A DNA stretch of 64,000 nucleotides from Desulfohalovibrio reitneri (GTDB lineage Bacteria > Desulfobacterota > Desulfovibrionia > Desulfovibrionales > Desulfovibrionaceae). Each line of letters opens with the position of its first letter. Position 1 is the first letter of the stretch. This document shows, in pieces, positions 1-8,344 of this stretch. Position numbers and translations under genes: made by a program. Location: the NCBI RefSeq assembly GCF_000711295.1, contig NZ_JOMJ01000003.1, positions 385,001 to 449,000 of the forward strand. Direction: 5' to 3'. Below the pieces are notes generated by a model. It was not told the origin of the DNA. It was given only the letters and a program-made list of their open reading frames with translations, and searched no databases.

Positions 1-501
1 GTGGGCCGAGAGGGTGTGCCGCTGCTGCTCCTTGAGATTTTCGACGGCCAGTTGCAGGGCCTCTGTGCGCACCTGGACCATATCCTCGAGCTGCTCCTGG
101 TAGCGGCGCACCTCGTCGCGGGAGCGCTTCATGCGCAACAGCGACTCGGTGCGGACGCGGACCTCCATGAGGTCGATGGGCTTGGAGATGAAGTCGTTGG
201 CTCCGGCCTCCACAGCCTTGAGCCGGTCCTCGCGGCTGGAGAGGGTGGTCATGATGAGCACCGGCAGGTCCCCGTGGTGCGGATCCTCGCGGATGGCGCG
301 GGTGCAGGCGAAACCGTCCAGGCCCGGCATCATCACGTCCAGGCAGACCAGGTCCACGCTCTCGTCCAGCTTTTCGAAACACTCGGTGCCGCTGGCGGCC
401 GTGACCACCTCGTGCCCCAGCCCGGTCAGCATGCCCTCGAGAACCTTGCGGTTGAGCAGGTCGTCGTCCACGACCAGTACTCGGGCCGTATCTCCGTTCA
501 T
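1..501 (-). CDS. Response regulator with N-terminal receiver domain (3' end outside the window)
   Basis: The reading frame is open from an ATG at 501 down to the window edge (167 codons, no stop), so only the N-terminal part is seen. It is a CheY-like receiver domain: acidic cluster D12-D13-D14, phospho-acceptor D54 in the LDVMMPG context, T84/T85, and K106 followed by Pro. After about residue 120 a charged, probably coiled-coil linker begins. Receiver plus coiled-coil linker is common in HD-GYP or histidine-kinase output proteins, but the output domain is not visible and I do not assign it. A GGGAGGGGG Shine-Dalgarno run precedes the ATG. It lies on the same strand as the AEC permease, whose stop is about 66 bases upstream. 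Confidence 0.8.
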   Translation of the reverse strand, partial: MNGDTARVLVVDDDLLNRKVLEGMLTGLGHEVVTAASGTECFEKLDESVDLVCLDVMMPGLDGFACTRAIREDPHHGDLPVLIMTTLSSREDRLKAVEAGANDFISKPIDLMEVRVRTESLLRMKRSRDEVRRYQEQLEDMVQVRTEALQLAVENLKEQQRHTLSAH

Positions 502-567
502 GAACCCCCTCCCGGAATGCTGCGAAAATCGCCTGTTTCGGCATGAAATGCAAGACCGTCCGGACGG

Positions 568-1494
568 TCAGGTCCACAAAGGAGACAGAAGCGAGAGCAG
601 CAGCGGCATGGTCGCGGCCGCGGCCAGTGTCTGGAAAGTGATGATGGAGGCCATCAATTCGTGGTCGCCTCCCAACTGCCTGGCCAGGATGAAGGAGGAG
701 ACCGAGGCGGGGATGGCCGTGAACAGGGCGGCCACCGTTAGTGAGGGGCCGTGCACGCCGAAGGCCAGCCCCAGGAGAACGGCCGCCAGGGGCAGCACCA
801 GCAGTTTGAGCACGCTGGAGGCGGCGATGCCGCGCGCGTCCCGCCGCAGCCTGCCGAAACGCAGCCCCGCGCCCACGGCCAGCAGGCCCAAAGGCAGGGA
901 GGCTCCGCCAAGCACGTCCAGAATGTCGGTCGCCACTCTGGGAAGCTCCGTCCCGGACGCGTTGAGGGCGATGCCGGCCAGGCAGGCCAGGATGAGGGGG
1001 TTGCGCAGCAGGTTGCCCGGCACCTGGCGCAATCGGCCGGTGCTCCCCAGGCCGAAGTGGTTCAGCACGGTCACGCAGAGCACGTTGACCAGGGGAATCA
1101 GGGTCATCAGGGCCACGGCCGAAAGGGCCACACCCTCCCCGCCCAGCATGGCCCAGGCGGCGGAGAGCCCGACGTAGGTGTTGGGCCGGATGGAGCCCTG
1201 GAACACGGAAGTGAAGGCCGGGCCGAAGGGATGGGCCGCCTTGCGCATGGCCACCAGCGCACCGGAGACCAGGAGAACGGCGGTGGCAAGGCTGGCGGCC
1301 AGCCCGGCCACGGGCAGGCCGGACAGGTCGGCCGAGCCCAGTTTGTCCACCAGCAGGGCGGGGAAGAGTACGTAGTAGGTCAGCCGTTCGGCCAGGGGCC
1401 AGAAGTCGCGTCCGGGAAAGGAGGCCCGCTTGAAGGCGTAGCCGCCTAGTATGAGCAAAAAGATTGGGGCCAGGGAGGTGAGGACTGTCTGCAT
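568..1494 (-). CDS. AEC (auxin efflux carrier) family transporter
   Basis: A 308-residue, very hydrophobic protein with about ten predicted membrane segments, beginning MQTVLTSLAPIFLLILGGYA, which is the usual start of AEC/MleP-type permeases. Length is normal for the family (about 300-320). AEC proteins are inner-membrane carriers; characterised bacterial ones move malate or other organic acids, but the substrate cannot be read from the sequence. The gene follows mutY with a gap of about 14 bases, so it is probably the distal gene of the unknown gene-mutY-AEC operon. No good ribosome binding site precedes the chosen ATG, so translation may depend on mutY or start a little further in. Confidence 0.8.
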   Translation of the reverse strand: MQTVLTSLAPIFLLILGGYAFKRASFPGRDFWPLAERLTYYVLFPALLVDKLGSADLSGLPVAGLAASLATAVLLVSGALVAMRKAAHPFGPAFTSVFQGSIRPNTYVGLSAAWAMLGGEGVALSAVALMTLIPLVNVLCVTVLNHFGLGSTGRLRQVPGNLLRNPLILACLAGIALNASGTELPRVATDILDVLGGASLPLGLLAVGAGLRFGRLRRDARGIAASSVLKLLVLPLAAVLLGLAFGVHGPSLTVAALFTAIPASVSSFILARQLGGDHELMASIITFQTLAAAATMPLLLSLLSPLWT

Positions 1495-1508
1495 GCCGGA
1501 GGGTGTGG

Positions 1509-2648
1509 TTACGAGGGTTCCTCTTCGATTGCTCCTCCGGCGAGCAGTCTGTCAAGCCGCCCGGAGGCGGCCAGCTTGTCCAGCAGCTTGCGGTGCCCGG
1601 CGGGGAAGGCCAGGCCGGCCAGCTCTTCGGCTCCTGCCCAGCGGGACTCCTGGGCGGCGTGCAGGGCGGGCTGACGCGGCCGCCCGGCCAGGGTCAGCAG
1701 AAAGGGGTGCAGGGTAACGCGGTAGCGGGTGTACCCGTGGCGGACGCGGGGCAGGGGGGCGGCCACGGCGACCTCCAGCTCGGTTTCCTCCAGGAATTCC
1801 CGCACCACTGCCTGGTCCGGAGTCTCGCCCTCCTCCACCGCGCCGCCGGGGAATTCCCACAGCCCGGCCCAAACCCCGGCCGGGGGGCGTTTTTGCACCA
1901 GAATCCCGCCGTCATGGATCAGCAGGCCGCTGGCCACGTCCATGGGGATGTACTCGGCGGCCTTGGCGGGTACGGGGCGCTCGAATACCAGGTCCAGGTA
2001 CTTGGCCCGGCAGCGCGTATCCAGGGGGCAGGCCGAACAGCGGGGGCTCTTGGGCGTACAGACCAGCGCGCCCAGCTCCATGAGGGCCTGGTTGTGCATG
2101 CGCGCCCGGCCTGGCGGGAGCAGGTCTGCGGCCAGTCCATCCAGGGCGCGCTTGGTGGCGCTCAGGTGCAAAGGCTGGTCGATGTCGAAGAGGCGGGAGA
2201 AAAGGCGGCCCACGTTGGCGTCCACCAGGGGCACATCGCGCCCATGGGCGATGGAGGCCACTGCAGCTGCGGTATACGGCCCAACGCCGGGCAGGGCCCG
2301 CAGCGCGGCCGGATCGGCGGGTACCTCCCCGCCGTGGCGCTCCACCACCATCCCGGCCGCCCGATGCAGGTTGCGGGCGCGGTTGTAGTAGCCCAGCCCC
2401 TCCCACATCTTGAGCACCTCGTCCTCCCCGGCCCGGGCCAGGGCCTCGGGGTCGGGGAAGCGTTCCATCCAGCGGGTGAAGGCCTCCACGCCCCGCTCCA
2501 TTTGGGTCTGCTGGAGCATGATTTCCGAGACCCAGACCTCATAGGGGCGGTAGGAACGCCGCCAGGGCAGGGGGCGGGCGTTGGCCTCGAACCAGGCGGC
2601 CAGGGCGTCGGCCATTTCCCGGGCCGCGCCCGGGGAGGGGCGGTCCAC
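1509..2648 (-). CDS. mutY: A/G-specific adenine DNA glycosylase MutY
   Basis: Removes adenine mispaired with 8-oxoguanine in base-excision repair. The 379 residues show the full family layout: catalytic Glu42 in SEIMLQQTQ, helix-hairpin-helix LPGVGPYTA at 119-127, catalytic Asp143 in VDANVGR, and four cysteines (C197, C204, C207, C213, spacing C-X6-C-X2-C-X5-C) for the [4Fe-4S] cluster. The C-terminal third is the NUDIX-like 8-oxoG recognition domain with a well-kept GX5EX7REXXEE box (GETPDQAVVREFLEET). The upstream small gene ends 4 bases before the mutY start, so the two are co-transcribed. All key residues are present. Confidence 0.96.
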   Translation of the reverse strand: MDRPSPGAAREMADALAAWFEANARPLPWRRSYRPYEVWVSEIMLQQTQMERGVEAFTRWMERFPDPEALARAGEDEVLKMWEGLGYYNRARNLHRAAGMVVERHGGEVPADPAALRALPGVGPYTAAAVASIAHGRDVPLVDANVGRLFSRLFDIDQPLHLSATKRALDGLAADLLPPGRARMHNQALMELGALVCTPKSPRCSACPLDTRCRAKYLDLVFERPVPAKAAEYIPMDVASGLLIHDGGILVQKRPPAGVWAGLWEFPGGAVEEGETPDQAVVREFLEETELEVAVAAPLPRVRHGYTRYRVTLHPFLLTLAGRPRQPALHAAQESRWAGAEELAGLAFPAGHRKLLDKLAASGRLDRLLAGGAIEEEPS

Positions 2649-2652
2649 GGAA

Positions 2653-3045
2653 TCAGGCCTTCTTCAGGAGCAGGGGGATGGCGTGGGTCTCGGCCGAGGG
2701 CTGCTCTGTGGAACCCAGGGACCAGTCCAGCGATCCCTCGTCCAGTCCGGCCAGCCGCTCAATGGAGCGAACGGTGCCGGCCACGTCGATGATGGGATGG
2801 CGGGAGAACACCTGGGGCAGCCCCTGGGTCAGGTTGCAGCGCAGGCATTGTCCTGGGCGCTGGTCCAGGCGGAAGCGGAAGCGCAGCTCGCCGTCTTGCT
2901 CGCCGACGTATTCCAGGGCGATGTCGAAGGCGCCCTCCGAGGCGTCGCCGAAGAGGGCCTCGAAGTACTGGTCCGCCCGCTCGGGAGGGAAGATTTCGGC
3001 CAGTTTGGCAGGGGTGAATACGGTTTCGTAGGCAACGGTGGTCAT
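2653..3045 (-). CDS. Conserved small protein of unknown function
   Basis: A 130-residue soluble acidic protein. The ATG at 3045 is chosen because GGAGG lies six bases upstream; the frame stays open further upstream, but that part reads like non-coding sequence. A central basic stretch holds the only two cysteines (RPGQCLRCNLT). The C-terminal third is hydrophilic, and no transmembrane segment is seen. I do not recognise a family with a known function; similar short proteins occur in Desulfovibrio genomes under uninformative names. It sits directly ahead of mutY on the same strand, so a DNA-repair or stress link is possible but unproven. Confidence 0.65.
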   Translation of the reverse strand: MTTVAYETVFTPAKLAEIFPPERADQYFEALFGDASEGAFDIALEYVGEQDGELRFRFRLDQRPGQCLRCNLTQGLPQVFSRHPIIDVAGTVRSIERLAGLDEGSLDWSLGSTEQPSAETHAIPLLLKKA

Positions 3046-3178
3046 GCGTCCTCCGGTGGATTGTTCCTGATTGACGTGGGGCAAAGGGGAGAGATGGGCA
3101 AACCCCGCCCCTCTGTCAAGGCCGCGCGGCGTTGCGAGTGCGGCCGGGCGATGGCATAGAATGGTGAAAGGAGTCCGC

Positions 3179-4477
3179 ATGCCGCCGCACGCACTGGCCT
3201 TTCTGGCCACCGCCCTGCTGGCCTACGGCCTGTTTTCGGAAAAGCTGCGCCGGGCCAGCTTGACCCCGCCCATGGCCTTCGTGGCGGTGGGCCTGATCCT
3301 GGGGCCGTTCGTCCTGGACATCGTTCCCCTTCGCCTGGAGAACCACGCACTGCACATGCTGGCCGAGGTGACGCTGGTGGTGATCCTCTTCTCCGACGCC
3401 TCGCGCATGAACGTCACCCAGCTGCGGCGCAGCCACGATCTGCCCGTGCGGCTTTTGACCATCGGGCTTCCCCTCACCGTCCTGCTGGGAGCGGCCGCGG
3501 CCTGGGGATTCCTCCCCGGCCTGCTGCCCGCCGAGGCCTTCGCCCTGGCCATCGCCCTGGCCCCCACGGACGCAGCCCTGGGGCAGGCCGTGGTCACGGA
3601 GGAGGGGGTGCCGGTGCGCGTCCGCCAGTCCCTCAACGTGGAGTCCGGCCTCAATGACGGGCTGGTGCTGCCGCTTCTGCTCATCGCCATTTCCTTTTGC
3701 GAGGCGGAGGAACCGGGCAGCCAGGGCCTTGGCTTCTGGGTGCGGTTCGCCCTCATGCAGGTCACGCTGGGGCCGCTGGCGGGCTATCTGGTGGGCCACT
3801 TCGGGGGCAAGCTGGTGAACTACTTCACGGACAAGGGGGACGTCAGCGACCCCTTCCAGCGCCTCTCCGCACTGGCCCTGGCCGTGCTGGCCTTCGCCCT
3901 GGCCGAGTCCATCCACGGCAACGGCTTCATCGCCACCTTCACCGCCGGGCTGACCCTGGGAGCCAAAGGGAAGGGACTGTGCCGCAAGCTGCACGAGTTC
4001 AACGAGGCGGAAGGCGAACTGTTGACCCTGCTCATCTTCCTCTTTTTCGGCGCGGTGTTCCTGCCGGACGCCGTGCTGGCCGCGGACTGGCGCATCTGGA
4101 CCTACGCCCTGCTCAGCCTGACCGCCGTCCGCATGCTGCCGGTGGCCGCGGCCATGGCTGGCAAGCGGCTGCGGGCACCCACGTGGCTCTTTCTGGGCTG
4201 GTTCGGTCCGCGCGGGGTGGCTTCATTCCTTTTCGCCCTGCTGGTCATGGACCGTTTCTCCATCCCCGGCGAGGACACCCTGACCACCACGGTCTCCCTG
4301 ACAGTGGGGCTGAGCGTTCTGCTGCACGGCGTCACGGCCGGGCCCCTGTCCAATGCATATGCCCGCTGGGTCAGCGGCATCCCGCGCAGCCGTCCGGAAC
4401 ACGCTCGCGTATTCCGCTGGCCCCTGCCCCGCAGGCTGGGCGGAAGGCGTAAGGGATCCAGGGAAGGCGGGAACTAG
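3179..4477 (+). CDS. Cation:proton antiporter, CPA1 (NhaP-like) family
   Basis: Inner-membrane Na+(K+)/H+ antiporter of 432 residues with about twelve hydrophobic segments. Family motifs are visible: ALAPTDAALGQAVV in the first half and ESGLNDGLVLPLLL, whose Asn-Asp pair is the usual cation/proton site of CPA1 carriers. The ATG at 3179 is chosen over upstream in-frame starts because AAAGGAG lies five bases before it. A short basic cytosolic tail ends the protein. It is divergent from the small unknown gene and convergent with gpmA (9-base gap). Which cation it exchanges cannot be read from sequence. Confidence 0.85.
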   Translation: MPPHALAFLATALLAYGLFSEKLRRASLTPPMAFVAVGLILGPFVLDIVPLRLENHALHMLAEVTLVVILFSDASRMNVTQLRRSHDLPVRLLTIGLPLTVLLGAAAAWGFLPGLLPAEAFALAIALAPTDAALGQAVVTEEGVPVRVRQSLNVESGLNDGLVLPLLLIAISFCEAEEPGSQGLGFWVRFALMQVTLGPLAGYLVGHFGGKLVNYFTDKGDVSDPFQRLSALALAVLAFALAESIHGNGFIATFTAGLTLGAKGKGLCRKLHEFNEAEGELLTLLIFLFFGAVFLPDAVLAADWRIWTYALLSLTAVRMLPVAAAMAGKRLRAPTWLFLGWFGPRGVASFLFALLVMDRFSIPGEDTLTTTVSLTVGLSVLLHGVTAGPLSNAYARWVSGIPRSRPEHARVFRWPLPRRLGGRRKGSREGGN

Positions 4478-4486
4478 ACGGAAGGC

Positions 4487-5230
4487 CTACCCCTTGGCCT
4501 GGTTGGCCACCGCCTTGGCCGCCTTTTCCACCTCCTCGGGATCGCCGAGGTAGAAGCTCTCCTTGGGCTTGAGGCCCGCGTCGAGCCGGTAGACCAGGGG
4601 CACGCCGGTGGGGATGTTCAGCCCCGGAATCTCGTCGTCCGGGATGTCGTCGAGGTACTTGACCAGGCCGCGCAGGGAATTGCCGTGGGCGCAGACCAAA
4701 AGCCGCTTGCCCTCTTTGATCTGCGGGGCGATGACATCGTGCCAGCAGGGCAGGGTGCGCCGGATGGTCATCTCCAGGCTCTCGTGCAGGGGGATCTCGT
4801 TCGGGGAGAGGGAGGCGTAGCGGCGGTCGTGCCCGGGCCAGCGCTCGTCGGTCCTTTCCAGGGGGGGTGGGGGAACGTCGTAGCTGCGCCGCCAGATGTG
4901 GACCTGTTCGTCGCTGTGCTCCTTGGCTGTCTGCGCCTTGTCCAGCCCCTGCAACGCGCCGTAGTGGCGTTCATTGAGCCGCCAGTCGCGCCGCACGGGC
5001 AGCCACATGCGGTCCATGTCGTCCATGACTATCCACAATGTGCGGATGGCCCGCTTGAGCACCGAGGTGTGGCAGACGTCGAAGTCGTAGCCGTCGCGCA
5101 GCAGCAGTTCGGCGGATTTGCGGGCCTCGGCGGCGCCCTGTTCGGTGAGGTCCACGTCGGTCCAGCCGGTGAAGCGGTTCTCAAGGTTCCAGGTGCTTTG
5201 TCCGTGACGCAGAAGGACCAGGGTGTACAT
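4487..5230 (-). CDS. gpmA: 2,3-bisphosphoglycerate-dependent phosphoglycerate mutase
   Basis: Interconverts 3- and 2-phosphoglycerate in glycolysis and gluconeogenesis. The 247-residue protein has the phosphohistidine motif [10 protein letters not shown] (His9), the acid/base Glu87 in LNERHYG and the second histidine in CAHGNSLRG, all in the expected order; E. coli GpmA has 250 residues. The start [10 protein letters not shown] fits the family; an in-frame extension to 5296 adds 22 unlikely residues. A GAGG sequence lies six bases upstream of this ATG. The gene is monocistronic, convergent with the antiporter and divergent from the cytochrome-rnf operon. Confidence 0.95.
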   Translation of the reverse strand: MYTLVLLRHGQSTWNLENRFTGWTDVDLTEQGAAEARKSAELLLRDGYDFDVCHTSVLKRAIRTLWIVMDDMDRMWLPVRRDWRLNERHYGALQGLDKAQTAKEHSDEQVHIWRRSYDVPPPPLERTDERWPGHDRRYASLSPNEIPLHESLEMTIRRTLPCWHDVIAPQIKEGKRLLVCAHGNSLRGLVKYLDDIPDDEIPGLNIPTGVPLVYRLDAGLKPKESFYLGDPEEVEKAAKAVANQAKG

Positions 5231-5462
5231 GGCGCGCCTCATTGTTTTTGGGGATGTTCCATTGAAGATGTCAGCAAAAAGGAGCGGTGCGGTCAATGGG
5301 GTATTGGTGTGGAAAAGCGCCGTTTCAGCCCAGCTATTGTGAATTCCTGGTCAAATGTTTACGTTCACGGTGTTTTTGTGACATGATTTTTCATTGTCTG
5401 CGGCAACCTGACAGGTAGCCGGACCCGGGGCGCAGCGCGCCCACTTGCTTTTCGAGTATCAC
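5231..5462. promoter_or_regulatory. Divergent intergenic region between gpmA and the cytochrome-rnf operon
   Basis: These 232 bases must carry the promoters of gpmA (minus strand) and of the rnf operon (plus strand). The part at 5335-5395 is clearly more AT-rich than its surroundings. It contains a TTGTGA at 5338-5343 and a second TTGTGA at 5377-5382, plus an inverted TCAC...GTGA at 5365-5381. None forms a convincing complete operator, and I do not see a textbook -35/-10 pair. Confidence 0.3.
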
Positions 5463-6218
5463 ATGGACAAGCGCTCCCGAATCGTCGCCATATTGGCCGC
5501 GCTCCTCTTTCTGGCAGCCCTGGCCGGCTACCTGACCCCCCGGGCGGAGCCGGAGGTGCCGCGCAAGGTGCTTTTGCGTAACAACGCCGGGGCGGTGGTT
5601 TTCAACCACGCCGCCCACGAAGGCTACGACATCGACTGCCAGACCTGCCACCACGCCACCAAGGCCCCGGACAAGGAAGTGCCCTGCACCCGCTGCCATC
5701 CGGCGGAATTCGACGACGAGTTCCGCCGCAACCACATCGACTGGTTCGAGGGCAAGGCCACCTGCGCCACCTGCCACCACCTGGAGTGGGACAAACCCAT
5801 CTTCGACCACATCCTGCACGAAGAGGTGGCCGACTGCGCCGCCTGTCACCACATGGACGAGGTCAATCCCCGGCCCGCGGACTGCCGGGAGTGCCACGGC
5901 GGGGAGGCGTCGGGGCCGATGCCTTCCCTGCGTGACGCGGTCCACCCCAAGTGCCGCTCCTGCCACGCGGACATGTTCGAGGAACAGTTGGCCGGCTGCT
6001 CCAACTGCCACTCCCACAAGGACATGCTCAAGCAGGACATGCGGAACCCGGCCGATTGCTCCGACTGCCACGACAAACCAAACGAGAAACTGGTGCCCAC
6101 GGAGAAGGAGGCCTTCCATGGCCAGTGCATGGGCTGCCACGAGAAACAGGGCAAGGGGCCGTGGCGCGCCGACGAGGAGGTGCGCGAGTGCGGCCAGTGC
6201 CATCTGTCGGAGAAATAA
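5463..6218 (+). CDS. Membrane-anchored decaheme c-type cytochrome of the Rnf operon
   Basis: A 251-residue cytochrome with ten CXXCH heme-binding motifs (CQTCH, CTRCH, CATCH, CAACH, CRECH, CRSCH, CSNCH, CSDCH, CMGCH, CGQCH) and extra histidines able to serve as distal ligands. A basic start followed by a hydrophobic stretch (about residues 6-23) is an uncleaved anchor or signal peptide, so the hemes lie in the periplasm. ATG 5463 is preferred to an upstream TTG. rnfC starts three bases after its stop, so it is the first gene of the rnf operon. In Desulfovibrio a multiheme cytochrome beside rnf is known and is taken to exchange electrons between Rnf and the periplasmic cytochrome c pool. Confidence 0.9.
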   Translation: MDKRSRIVAILAALLFLAALAGYLTPRAEPEVPRKVLLRNNAGAVVFNHAAHEGYDIDCQTCHHATKAPDKEVPCTRCHPAEFDDEFRRNHIDWFEGKATCATCHHLEWDKPIFDHILHEEVADCAACHHMDEVNPRPADCRECHGGEASGPMPSLRDAVHPKCRSCHADMFEEQLAGCSNCHSHKDMLKQDMRNPADCSDCHDKPNEKLVPTEKEAFHGQCMGCHEKQGKGPWRADEEVRECGQCHLSEK

Positions 6219-6221
6219 ACC

Positions 6222-7409
6222 GTGGCGCGTGATGAACTGCGACTTCTGGGCGATGTTGCCCCCCTGCGCGAGCCGCCCGCGGCCGACGTGTTCCGCCTTG
6301 GCCTCGCCTACCAGGGGCTGGCCGTGGGCGAAGGCGAGACCGTGGGCGCGGGACAGCGCATCGCCAAGCACCAGGACGATCTCGGCGGCGACCTCCACGC
6401 CCCGGTGAGCGGCGTGGTGGAGAAGGTCGAGGGCGAGTCCGTGACCATCCGTGCCAGCCGTGACGTGCAGCCCGAAGAGAGCGGGAAGCTGGATACGGCC
6501 TCGGCCGATGCCCTGCGGCGTTCACTGACCCGCAAGGGCGTGGACATGCGCCGCATCAAGCCGGCCAAGGAACTGGTGGTCAACGGGGTCAATCCCGAGC
6601 CGGGGAGCTCGGTGCACCAGCAGCTTCTGACCCACGAGATGGAGACCCTGCTGGCCGGGTTGGCCAAGGTGCAGGCCGTGGTCGGACCGTCCCGAATCTT
6701 TCTTGTCGCCCCCGAGGGGCAGCCCGCCCTGGGGCCCAACCCCGTGGTGCGGGTGGAGCCGGTCCATCCCAACGGGCTGGACTCCCTGGCCGCGCGGGCC
6801 GTTACCGAGCGCGAATGGCCAGGGGACGTGGCCGTGGCCACGGTGCTTGATTTGTGGCGCATCGGCCGGGTTGCCCGCACCGGCCGCCCCCTCACCGAGA
6901 CGGTGCTGACCTGCGGCGGGGACAACTGGCGGGTACCCATCGGCGTGAGCGCCGGGCACATGCTGGAAGCCGCCGGGCTGAAGCCCGGGGACGGCGACCG
7001 GGTGGCCCTGGGCGGACGCATGCTGGGCGCGGCCCAGTACGAGCTTTCCGCAGCCGTGAGCCGCGACACCTACGCCCTGACCCTGGTTGCGGCCTCCGAA
7101 GGCCCGGAGTACGAGGACGCCGCCTGCATCAACTGCGGCGAGTGCGACCGCGTCTGTCCGGCACGCATCCCGGTAAGCCTCATGGCCCGTCAGGCGGAGT
7201 TCGGCTACTACGATCGGGCCGCGGACCTGGACCTGTACTCCTGTCTGGAGTGCGGCCTGTGCGCCTGGGTCTGCCCGGCCCGCCGTCCCATGCTGCAGTA
7301 CATCCGGCTGGCCAAGACCGAATTGGACAAGACCGAGGACTGGCTGCCCGATGAGCACCGCGCCCTGCGCGACCGTGCCAGGGCATGGCTTCGGAGGATC
7401 TGGTCGTGA
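6222..7409 (+). CDS. rnfC: Rnf complex subunit RnfC, lacking the usual FMN/NADH motifs
   Basis: Peripheral iron-sulfur subunit of the Rnf ion-translocating complex, 395 residues. The C-terminal part has two complete [4Fe-4S] motifs, CINCGECDRVCP near residue 301 and CLECGLCAWVCP near 340. The N-terminal HAPVSGVVEKV barrel-type segment is also typical. The middle is not: the glycine-rich GGAGFP loop that binds FMN, the ECEPY block and the GGxKQL stretch of ordinary RnfC are absent or reduced to remnants (VNGVNPEPGSS, HPNGLDSL). Start is a GTG. The 3' end overlaps rnfD. Identity is secure from context and cluster motifs; loss of NADH binding is inferred from the missing motifs. Confidence 0.88.
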   Translation: MARDELRLLGDVAPLREPPAADVFRLGLAYQGLAVGEGETVGAGQRIAKHQDDLGGDLHAPVSGVVEKVEGESVTIRASRDVQPEESGKLDTASADALRRSLTRKGVDMRRIKPAKELVVNGVNPEPGSSVHQQLLTHEMETLLAGLAKVQAVVGPSRIFLVAPEGQPALGPNPVVRVEPVHPNGLDSLAARAVTEREWPGDVAVATVLDLWRIGRVARTGRPLTETVLTCGGDNWRVPIGVSAGHMLEAAGLKPGDGDRVALGGRMLGAAQYELSAAVSRDTYALTLVAASEGPEYEDAACINCGECDRVCPARIPVSLMARQAEFGYYDRAADLDLYSCLECGLCAWVCPARRPMLQYIRLAKTELDKTEDWLPDEHRALRDRARAWLRRIWS

Positions 7410-8344
7410 AGCTGACCGTCTCCTGCCCCCCGCATTCCCATTGCGGCCGCACCACACGTGGACTCATGGCTTCCTGGCTGCTGGCCATGCTGCCGGCCGC
7501 GGTCATGGCCGCGCTGCTGTACGGGCTGCCCGCGGTGCGGGTCATGGCCTTGTCCATGGCCGTGGCAGTGGCCGTGGAGTGGCTGTGTTGCCGGGCCATG
7601 AAGCGGCCGTCCTCCATCGGCGACGGCAACGCCCTGCTCATCGGCCTGACCTTCGCTTTCCTCGTGCCGGTCACGGCGCCGTGGTGGCTTGTCACGGTGG
7701 GGTCGGCCACGGCCGTAGCCCTGGGCAAGATGGCTTTCGGCGGCCTGGGCGGCAATCCGCTCAACCCGGCCGTGGTGGGCTGGGCCGTCTGCCGCGTTTC
7801 CTGGAAGGGGCCCATGAACCCTGATTTCTCGGTGCTGCAGACCGCTCTGGAGTCGCCGGTGAGCGTCTTTAAATACTTCGGACCGCGGGCGGCTGCCGAG
7901 ATGGACAAGCTGGCCATGTTCTTCGGCGACCAGCTCGGGGGCGTGGCCGACAGCCAAGTGGCCGCGTTGCTGCTGGGCGGCGCGCTGCTGCTGGCCACGG
8001 GCAGGCTGCGTCCGGCCATCCCCCTGGCCTACCTGGCCGGGCTGGCCGGGGCCGCTTGGGTCTTCCAGATGGCCCTGCCCGGCGAGGCTGCCTCCCCGGC
8101 TTTTCATCTGCTGGCTGGCGGCACCGTGTTCGCGGCCTTTTTCCTGGCTCCCGAGTGGGGCTCCAGCCCGGTCTCCAAGCGGGGCATGATCGTCTACGGC
8201 CTCTTCGCCGGGGCCATGACCGTGCTCATACGCCAGTACGGGGTCTACACCCAGGCCGCGCCTTTCGCCGTGCTTTTGGCCAATCTGCTGACGCCGCTGC
8301 TGGACAACCTGCGGCCCAAGGCGTTCGCCAGGGGAGGTCGGTGA
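7406..8344 (+). CDS. rnfD: Rnf complex membrane subunit RnfD
   Basis: Polytopic inner-membrane subunit, 312 residues, with about nine hydrophobic segments. The family block GGLGGNPLNPAVVG is intact. RnfD normally carries covalent FMN on the Thr of a DxxSGAT-type motif; I find no such motif in this protein, and the corresponding segment after the NPAVVG block reads TALESPVSVFK. The GTG at 7406 overlaps the rnfC stop (GTGA) and has GGAGG eight bases upstream, so I prefer it to the ATG at 7385. rnfG starts on the last base of the rnfD stop codon. Confidence 0.88.
   Translation: MKLTVSCPPHSHCGRTTRGLMASWLLAMLPAAVMAALLYGLPAVRVMALSMAVAVAVEWLCCRAMKRPSSIGDGNALLIGLTFAFLVPVTAPWWLVTVGSATAVALGKMAFGGLGGNPLNPAVVGWAVCRVSWKGPMNPDFSVLQTALESPVSVFKYFGPRAAAEMDKLAMFFGDQLGGVADSQVAALLLGGALLLATGRLRPAIPLAYLAGLAGAAWVFQMALPGEAASPAFHLLAGGTVFAAFFLAPEWGSSPVSKRGMIVYGLFAGAMTVLIRQYGVYTQAAPFAVLLANLLTPLLDNLRPKAFARGGR

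Noticed and set aside
3071-3178. N-terminal extension of the antiporter
   Set aside because: Basic, non-conserved reading; the ATG at 3179 has an ideal AAAGGAG.
5335-5395. Rex or CRP operator ahead of the rnf operon
   Set aside because: Only half-sites (two TTGTGA) and an inverted repeat in the wrong orientation for CRP; no full palindrome.
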